Origin: Nocardioides baekrokdamisoli
GTDB taxonomy: Bacteria > Actinomycetota > Actinomycetes > Propionibacteriales > Nocardioidaceae
Length of the DNA stretch: 64,000 bases
Direction: 5' to 3'
Assembly (NCBI RefSeq): GCF_003945325.1
Contig: NZ_AP019307.1
Coordinates: 2,790,001-2,854,000 of the forward strand
Part shown: piece after piece, positions 59,097-64,000 of the stretch
Position numbering within the stretch: position 1 is the stretch's first letter
How the letters are laid out: each line of letters opens with the position of its first letter
Position numbers and translations under genes: made by a program
The notes under the pieces: generated by a model
The model's database searches: none
The model's input: only the letters and a program-made list of their open reading frames with translations
Told to the model about the DNA's origin: nothing

Positions 59097-60196
59097 CGGA
59101 CGGCCACCTCAACGACGAAACCGGGAGTGAGGTTGCGCGTGGTGACCGTCGCCGCGTTGGCACGCGCCCGTTCGCGCAGCCCGGTCAGGCCGCTGCCGAC
59201 CGTGTCGCAGTCGCAACCGCGCCCGTTGTCACGCACCTCGACGTTCCGGTCCGACAGCACGATCTCACACTGCGTCGCGTGCGAGTGGCGGAGGACGTTG
59301 GTGATCCCTTCGCGGACTGTCCATGCGAACAGCTCACGCAACTCGGTCGGGACTGCGTCCGTCGATTGCGGGAGGACCGGCTCGATACCTGCTGCGTTGA
59401 GCGCCTGCCTGGCGCGGGCCAACTCGTTGGGAAGAGTCAGTTCGCGATAACCGCGCACGGCCCGGCGTACGTCCGCGAGAGCGTCACGGGAGAGCCGCTC
59501 GAGGTCGGCCAGCTCCTCGCGTGCCCGGACCGGGTCGACGTCGAAGAGTCGTTGTGCGAGCTCGGCCTTGACGGTGATGACAGTGAGGGAGTGGCCGAGG
59601 ATGTCGTGCAGGTCGCGGGCGAACCGGGTGCGCTCGTTCTCGACCGCGAGGTCCGCGTTCTCCTGGTGTGCCTCGATCAGCTGGAAGTTGCGGGTGATGA
59701 CCGTACGGATGCCGAAGACGGCGATCGAAGCGGCGATCACGCCTAGCCCGACACCACCGGCTGCGCTGTCCCAACCGTGCCGGAACGCCATTGAGAGCAC
59801 CGCGACCAGATCGAGGACAGCGACCGCGATGCCGAAACGGGGTGGCAGCAGCATGATCGCCAGCACCGCGATGTAGACCGACGCCGCGAGACCCTTCGGC
59901 CCGATCAACGCGACCATCAGGACACCGAACCCGATCAGTACGCCCAGACTGACCAGTGCCTGCGGCCAGGTGGCACGCAGCGGAGTGATCCGGCGATGCA
60001 GGAGTTGGCGAGCCCAGATCCAGACACCGACGTACCAGATCCCGAAGGCGACGGTCGCGCCCGCGCCGATCCACTTGTGCTGCTGGATCGCGTAGATCAG
60101 TGGATCGAGCAGGTAGAGCAACCAGATGGAGGCGAACCACGGCCCCAACCAACGCGGCTGGTTGGTGGGGGCCATGATGTCGACGCTACTGGTCAT
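59093..60196 (-). CDS. Sensor histidine kinase (DesK/NarL-partner type)
   Basis: 367 residues. About four to six N-terminal membrane helices (WFASIWLLYLLDPLIYAI onward), a HisKA_3 dimerisation domain with His197 (FARDLHDILGHSLTVI) and an HATPase with REGITNVLRHSHA, VEVRDNGRG and SGLTGLRERARAN. Stimulus unknown; similar membrane-integral kinases sense envelope state or temperature. ATG at 60196 overlaps the permease stop (TGATG), so ABC exporter, kinase and regulator form one operon. Confidence 0.9.
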   Translation of the reverse strand: MTSSVDIMAPTNQPRWLGPWFASIWLLYLLDPLIYAIQQHKWIGAGATVAFGIWYVGVWIWARQLLHRRITPLRATWPQALVSLGVLIGFGVLMVALIGPKGLAASVYIAVLAIMLLPPRFGIAVAVLDLVAVLSMAFRHGWDSAAGGVGLGVIAASIAVFGIRTVITRNFQLIEAHQENADLAVENERTRFARDLHDILGHSLTVITVKAELAQRLFDVDPVRAREELADLERLSRDALADVRRAVRGYRELTLPNELARARQALNAAGIEPVLPQSTDAVPTELRELFAWTVREGITNVLRHSHATQCEIVLSDRNVEVRDNGRGCDCDTVGSGLTGLRERARANAATVTTRNLTPGFVVEVAVR

Positions 60197-60990
60197 CAGA
60201 CGCGAGCCGTGTCCTTGCTCATGCGCCACGCGGCGCCGGCCACGAAGAGGCCGAACCAGACGACCGCGTTGACCACGGCGTACCAGGGGAGCTCGCTCGT
60301 GAGTGGGGATCGAGCGATCTCCGCGACGCCGTACATCGGGGTCCAGTAGGCGATGTCGCGAACGACGGGGGAGTACACGCTCAGCGGGATGAAGACGCCG
60401 CCGAGGAAGGACAGTGCGGCCAGCCCCGGGCCGAGGATCTGCATTGCGTTCTCGCCGGGCACGATGTAACCGACGAAGACGCCGAGAGCCGCGAAGGTCA
60501 CCGTGCAGACGAGGGCCAGCAGCGCGCCGAAGATCCAGACGTGGGTCGGCATCACGGCCTTGCCCTCGACGGCGCCGACGATATTGACCACAACGATTGC
60601 AATGCCGCCCATGATCAGCGCCATCGTCACCTTCACCAGGATGTACGCGACTGGCTTGAGCGGGGTCAGCCGGAGCTGACGGGACCAACCAGTAGCCCGC
60701 TCCAGCGCCACCATGGCACCCGTCGCGGCTGCCGTGAGCGCCGCGGCGTACAGCGCGATCGAGATCAGGATGTACGCAGCGACGTTGCCCGATCCTGCAG
60801 CGCTGCCGGCATCTTGACGGTTCGTGAAGATGAGGGCGAACGCTGCCGGCATCAGCAGGGTGAAGACGATGGTCCGACGGTTGCGGAGCATCCGGGTGAG
60901 CTCGATCCGCAGCAGGGTGAGGCTGAACCCGCCCAGGGGCGGGACCCGCCGCGCGGTCACGTCACTGAAGTCGTTCACGGCGCTGCTCAT
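60196..60990 (-). CDS. ABC-2 type exporter permease
   Basis: 264 residues with six hydrophobic helices, starting at TIVFTLLMPAAFALIFTNRQ and including the stretch ATGWSRQLRLTPLKPVAYIL typical of ABC-2 permeases, and LGPGLAALSFLGGVFIPLSV. The protein begins with a short cytoplasmic leader. It overlaps the ATPase gene by 4 bp and the kinase gene by one base. With the ATPase it forms an exporter that the DesKR-like system may control; the substrate is unknown. Confidence 0.86.
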   Translation of the reverse strand: MSSAVNDFSDVTARRVPPLGGFSLTLLRIELTRMLRNRRTIVFTLLMPAAFALIFTNRQDAGSAAGSGNVAAYILISIALYAAALTAAATGAMVALERATGWSRQLRLTPLKPVAYILVKVTMALIMGGIAIVVVNIVGAVEGKAVMPTHVWIFGALLALVCTVTFAALGVFVGYIVPGENAMQILGPGLAALSFLGGVFIPLSVYSPVVRDIAYWTPMYGVAEIARSPLTSELPWYAVVNAVVWFGLFVAGAAWRMSKDTARV

Positions 60991-61880
60991 TCGTTGTCTC
61001 CCGTCAGGGCGAGGAACGCGTCCTCGAGGTTCTTGCTGGTGATCTCCAGGTCGCGTGCCCCGGTCTCGGTGAGCAGATAGCGGGCGACCGCGTCGCTGTC
61101 CTTGGTGTGCACGATCACCTGGTCGCCGCGGAGGTCGAGGCCGTCGACGCCGCCGAGACTGCGGATCCGGTTCTCGATGTCCGTGCTCAGGTCGTCGACG
61201 GTGGCGCGTACGGTGCGGCCCGCGGCCAGTGCCCGGATCTCCGAACCTGACCCGTCGGCCACGATCCGGCCCTTGCTGATCAGGATGATCCGGTCGGCGT
61301 ACTGGTCAGCCTCCTCGAGGTAATGAGTGGCGAAGAGGACCGTACGTCCCCGCTCGGCGTCCGTGCGGATGGCGTTCCAGAACGTACGTCGTCCCTCCAC
61401 GTCCATGCCGGTCGTCGGCTCGTCGAGCAGCAGCAGGGCGGGGTCGGGGAGCAGCGCCATTGCGAAGCGGAGACGCTGCTGTTCCCCACCCGAGGCCTTG
61501 CCAACCTTGCGGTCCGCGACGTGCTCGATACCGGCTTTCCGGATCGCCTCATCCACCGGCATCGTGTCGGCGAACAGGCTCGCGGTGTACTGGACCGTCT
61601 CCCGGACCGTGAGGTCCTTGAGGAGCCCGCCGGTCTGCATCACTGCGCTGACGAGTCCGCGCGAGATCGCCTCGCGGGGCTTGAGACCGAGGACGTCGAC
61701 GGTGCCGCTGGTCGGGTGCGAGAGGCCCAGAATCATGTCGATCGTGGTCGTCTTGCCGGCGCCGTTCGGGCCGAGGAAGGCCACCACCTCACCGTGGTTG
61801 AGGGTCAGATCAATCCCTTGGACTGCCTGGACCGAGCCGAAGCTCTTGGTCACGCCGTCGAGGCGTACTGCTGTGGTCAT
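60987..61880 (-). CDS. ABC transporter ATP-binding protein
   Basis: 297 residues. Walker A FLGPNGAGKTTTIDMI, Q-loop in SAVMQTGG, signature ASGGEQQRLRFAMAL, Walker B LLLLDEPTTGMD and the H-loop ATHYLEEADQYAD. The C-terminal extension (about 60 residues, RTVRATVDDLSTDIENRI) is typical of the DrrA/NatA-like group. First gene of the operon ATPase-permease-kinase-regulator, starting 293 bp after panB ends; the gap holds repeats only. Confidence 0.9.
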   Translation of the reverse strand: MTTAVRLDGVTKSFGSVQAVQGIDLTLNHGEVVAFLGPNGAGKTTTIDMILGLSHPTSGTVDVLGLKPREAISRGLVSAVMQTGGLLKDLTVRETVQYTASLFADTMPVDEAIRKAGIEHVADRKVGKASGGEQQRLRFAMALLPDPALLLLDEPTTGMDVEGRRTFWNAIRTDAERGRTVLFATHYLEEADQYADRIILISKGRIVADGSGSEIRALAAGRTVRATVDDLSTDIENRIRSLGGVDGLDLRGDQVIVHTKDSDAVARYLLTETGARDLEITSKNLEDAFLALTGDNE

Positions 61881-61938
61881 GTCTCGACGATGTCACCTGA
61901 GGCCCGCCGGTGCCCATGGTGCGCAGCACGACCTCACC

Positions 61939-62050
61939 GTGACATCCGTCATCACCCGCCCCGCCGAGACCCCACATCCGTCACGCCGAGACCCGACGTT
62001 TGTCAGTCGAGACCCGACGTTTGTCAGTCGAGACCCGACGTTTGTCAGTC
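61939..62050 (+). repeat. Repeat family A in opposite orientation, including a perfect 21-bp triplicate
   Basis: Diverged CATCCGTCA/GCCGAGACCC units (61939-61987) lead into three exact tandem copies of a 21-bp unit (GAGACCCGACGTTTGTCAGT plus C) at 61988-62008, 62009-62029 and 62030-62050. The block is the reverse complement of family A as found at 62115-62173, so the two face each other across 64 bp. The remaining bases of 61881-62173 show nothing else. Confidence 0.85.
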
Positions 62051-62114
62051 CGAGATCGATTGGCCGCAGGCGTACAGCCACCGGCTTCCGACGGGCCGCC
62101 GCGAGCGCGGCCAG

Positions 62115-62173
62115 ATGCCGGGTCTCGGGCTGACGGATGCCGGGTCTCGGCGTGACGGATGTCGGGTTTCGGC
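62115..62173 (-). repeat. Repeat family A, three units directly after panB
   Basis: Units starting ATGCCGGGTCTCGG at 62115 and 62137 and ATGTCGGGTTTCGG at 62159 have an exact 22-bp period and reach the panB stop at 62174. Confidence 0.8.
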
Positions 62174-63049
62174 CTAGAAGGTGTGGTCCGCGCCGGGGAA
62201 GGCCTGGGACTTCACGTCAGCGACGTACGCGCGGGCGCCGTCGCTGAGGGCGGTGGCCACGTCGGCGTACTTCTTGACGAAGCGCGGCACCCGACCCTGA
62301 TTGAGGCCGAAGGCGTCCTGCCACACCAGCACTTGACCGTCGGTCTGGTTGCCGGCGCCGATGCCGATCGTCGGGATCTCGACCTTCCTGGTGACCTCGG
62401 TGGCGACCGGGCCCGGCACCATCTCGAGCACGACCGCGAACGCACCGGCCTCCTGGACCGCGTACGCGTCGCGCAGGATGTGCTCGGCCGCGTCCTCGCC
62501 GCGGCCCTGGACGCGGTAGCCGCCCAGCGCATGCTCCGACTGCGGGGTGAAGCCGATGTGTGCGCAGACCGGGATCCCGCCTCGTGCGAGCCGTTCGATC
62601 TGCGGCACCATCTCGACGCCGCCTTCGAGCTTGATCGCGGCGACCCCGGCTTCCTTCATGAAGCGCACCGAGGTGGCGTACGCCTGCTCCGGCGAACCCT
62701 GGTAGGACCCGAACGGCAGGTCACCGATGACGAGCGCGCGTGACGCGCCGCGTACGACCGCCCGGGCCAGCGGGATCAACTCGTCGACCGACACCGGGAG
62801 GGAGGTCGGGTAGCCGTAGACGACGTTCGCGGCCGAGTCGCCGACCAGCAGTGTGTCGACCCCGGCCTCGTCGAAGATGCGGGCGGTGGCGACGTCGTAC
62901 GTCGTCAGCATGGTGAACTTCTCGCCGGCCTGCTTCCAGTCACGCAGGTGGTGCGTACGCACCTTCTTGACAGCTGCTGCACCGGTGGGGGTGCCCCCGT
63001 AGGGCGCTACCTCTGCCTCAGCAGACATGGGCATTGCCTCGTTGGACAT
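62174..63049 (-). CDS. panB: PanB, ketopantoate hydroxymethyltransferase
   Basis: 291 residues. Motifs: LTTYDVATARIFDEAGVDTL, LVGDSAANVVYGY, DLPFGSYQGSPEQAY, KLEGGVEM, AHIGFTPQSEHALGGYRVQG and IPTIGIGAGNQTDGQVLVWQD (PanB signature). It forms ketopantoate from alpha-ketoisovalerate and methylene-tetrahydrofolate, the first step to pantothenate and CoA. ATG at 63049 has AAAGG upstream; an in-frame extension is unlikely. It has a longer N-terminal leader (about 30 residues) than E. coli PanB. Confidence 0.93.
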   Translation of the reverse strand: MSNEAMPMSAEAEVAPYGGTPTGAAAVKKVRTHHLRDWKQAGEKFTMLTTYDVATARIFDEAGVDTLLVGDSAANVVYGYPTSLPVSVDELIPLARAVVRGASRALVIGDLPFGSYQGSPEQAYATSVRFMKEAGVAAIKLEGGVEMVPQIERLARGGIPVCAHIGFTPQSEHALGGYRVQGRGEDAAEHILRDAYAVQEAGAFAVVLEMVPGPVATEVTRKVEIPTIGIGAGNQTDGQVLVWQDAFGLNQGRVPRFVKKYADVATALSDGARAYVADVKSQAFPGADHTF

Positions 63050-63109
63050 GAGGTGCCTTTCATGGACATCTCGCGGCTCCCTGATGGAGTCCACGGACCA
63101 TCGTCCAGC

Positions 63110-63463
63110 CTAGTGACCGGGCGCGGAAGAGTCGCTGTGGGGTGAATCACTCGCGCCGTACTCACGGGTCACCGTCGCCACCCGGACGCGGTAGTCCGAG
63201 TACCAGACGTCGCGACCGCGACGTTGGGCGATGGTGTGCTCGGCGACCTGCTTCCACGCGGCGGCGTCAGCCTCGGTCCGCCAGTACGACACCGTGATCC
63301 CGAGGCCCTCGCGGGCCGACTCGATCCCGAGGAATCCCGGCTGGGCGGACGCCAACTCCACCATCCTTGCCGACATGACCGCGTAGCCCTGGTCGCCGGC
63401 GGTGCGCAGCGACGTGAAGATGACCGCGGTGTAGGGCGGTTCGGGGGTAGGCGCAATGCTCAC
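63110..63463 (-). CDS. Antibiotic biosynthesis monooxygenase (ABM) domain protein
   Basis: 117 residues with a ferredoxin-like ABM fold: TAVIFTSLRTAGDQGYAVMS, VELASAQPGFLGIESAREG and ITVSYWRTEADAAAWKQVAE, where the WRTEADAAAWK helix is typical of ABM/heme-degrading-like proteins. Substrate unknown; many members are quinone or antibiotic monooxygenases, others simply dimeric housekeeping proteins. It lies upstream of panB (60 bp gap) and divergent from nadE. Confidence 0.78.
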   Translation of the reverse strand: MSIAPTPEPPYTAVIFTSLRTAGDQGYAVMSARMVELASAQPGFLGIESAREGLGITVSYWRTEADAAAWKQVAEHTIAQRRGRDVWYSDYRVRVATVTREYGASDSPHSDSSAPGH

Positions 63464-63483
63464 GCCTCAACCTTCCCGCATCG

Positions 63484-63541
63484 GCCGCCCTTTGGGCGGC
63501 GACCTCCCTCGCTCGGCGCGGGAGCGTGTGTGCACGCTCCC
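63484..63541. promoter_or_regulatory. Two hairpins between ABM and nadE
   Basis: GCCGCCC-TTT-GGGCGGC (63484-63500) and GGGAGCGTG-TGTG-CACGCTCCC (63520-63541) are perfect stems in the divergent gap. They could act as 5'-leader structures of either gene; nothing specific is recognised. Confidence 0.4.
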
Positions 63542-63573
63542 GACCTCGCTCAGTCGGTCTCTAGACTGACCGC

Positions 63574-64000
63574 GTGGACTTTGCCAACGCGTACGCACAT
63601 GGCTTCGCCCGGGTCGCGGCGGTCACTCTGCCGGTGACCCCGGCAGATCCGGCCGCGAACGCGCGTGCAGTGATCGAGCAGGCCCGGGCTTGCCACGACG
63701 ATTCCGTGGCCGTCGCCGTCTTCCCGGAGCTCTGCCTCAGCGGCTACTCGATCGATGACCTGTTGCTCCAGCAGACCCTCCTCGAGGCCGTCGAGCAGGC
63801 GATTGCAGACGTGGTCGCCGCCAGCGCGGATCTGAGTACGGTGCTGGTCGTCGGTGCTCCGGTCATCCATCAGAACCGGGTGCTCAATGCGGCCGTCGTC
63901 ATCCACCGGGGATCCGTACTCGGCGTCAGTGCCAAGTCGTACCTGCCGACCTACCGCGAGTTCTACGAACGTCGCTGGTTCGGGTCCGGGGTGGACATCG
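63574..64000 (+). CDS. nadE: NadE, glutamine-dependent NAD+ synthetase (partial, N-terminus only)
   Basis: 142 codons are visible before the right edge, starting at GTG 63574. The sequence (MDFANAYAHGFARVAAVTLP, VAVFPELCLSGYSIDDLLLQ, VLVVGAPVIHQNRVLNAAVV and AKSYLPTYREFYERRWF) matches the N-terminal nitrilase-like glutaminase domain of the large actinobacterial NadE. The Glu of FPELCLSGYS is the first member of the Glu-Lys-Cys triad; Cys and the synthetase domain lie outside. It makes NAD+ from NaAD using glutamine nitrogen. Confidence 0.92.
   Translation, partial: MDFANAYAHGFARVAAVTLPVTPADPAANARAVIEQARACHDDSVAVAVFPELCLSGYSIDDLLLQQTLLEAVEQAIADVVAASADLSTVLVVGAPVIHQNRVLNAAVVIHRGSVLGVSAKSYLPTYREFYERRWFGSGVDI

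Noticed and set aside
61988..62050. A short CRISPR array
   Set aside because: The three copies are directly adjacent with no spacers and no cas genes, so this is a simple tandem repeat.

Overview
The window is high-GC DNA (roughly two thirds G+C by eye) from an actinobacterium. Densely packed genes, ATGA/GTGA start-stop overlaps, GTG/TTG starts and many orthologues of Mycobacterium tuberculosis steroid-catabolism genes point to Actinomycetia. A Nocardioides-like relative is my best guess, but the sequence does not name a species. About the first 52 kb is mostly a steroid (sterol) catabolic island, interrupted by unrelated genes at about 11.1-18.1 kb; the rest is housekeeping and signalling.

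Steroid island. The left edge holds ring C/D degradation genes (ipdB partial, ipdA, echA20, two SDRs) around a KstR2-like palindrome. Next come fadA5 with a GMC oxidoreductase and an aldehyde dehydrogenase, divergent from cyp125. After an interlude (glutathione peroxidase, drug-type ABC exporter with MerR regulator, 13E12-type HNH gene, rtcB, a membrane protein) the island resumes: ltp3-ltp4-OB-fold protein, an F420-type oxidoreductase with an acyl-CoA ligase, echA19 divergent from fadD19, a nitronate monooxygenase-like protein and a secreted GH5 glycosidase, fadE26-fadE27 (ChsE4-ChsE5 type), kshA-small ORF-kshB, a ketosteroid-isomerase-like protein with a START-like protein and fadA-fadB, a PPOX-type protein with fprA, then a sulfotransferase with cysDN, an SDR and a DUF1214 protein. 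Nine boxes match the published KstR consensus TnnAACnnGTTnnA at 7 or 8 of its 8 fixed bases, each beside one of these transcription units, so the island looks like one TetR-type regulon.

Working model (inference). CYP125, perhaps helped by the GMC/ALDH pair, oxidises the side-chain terminus. FadD-type ligases make the CoA thioester. FadE26/27, EchA19, FadA5 and the Ltp proteins shorten the chain. KshAB hydroxylates C9 of the nucleus, and EchA20/IpdAB open the last rings. The sulfotransferase, SDR and DUF1214 protein match the size and type of Rv3529c-Rv3530c-Rv3531c as I remember them. Here a tetR gene and a compositionally distinct cysD-cysN pair, with its own KstR-type box, lie inside that set.

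Right part (about 52.4-64 kb): secreted lipase, an ADP-ribosylglycohydrolase/phosphatase fusion interrupted by an in-frame amber codon, RNase P RNA (rnpB), small membrane and TPR proteins, a DesKR-like two-component system with an ABC exporter and an orphan HTH duplicate, panB, an ABM-type monooxygenase and the start of nadE.

A recurrent non-coding feature is short tandem repeats (three unrelated families, all with a 21-22 bp period) lying directly after stop codons. I saw no tRNA, CRISPR array, prophage or insertion sequence.
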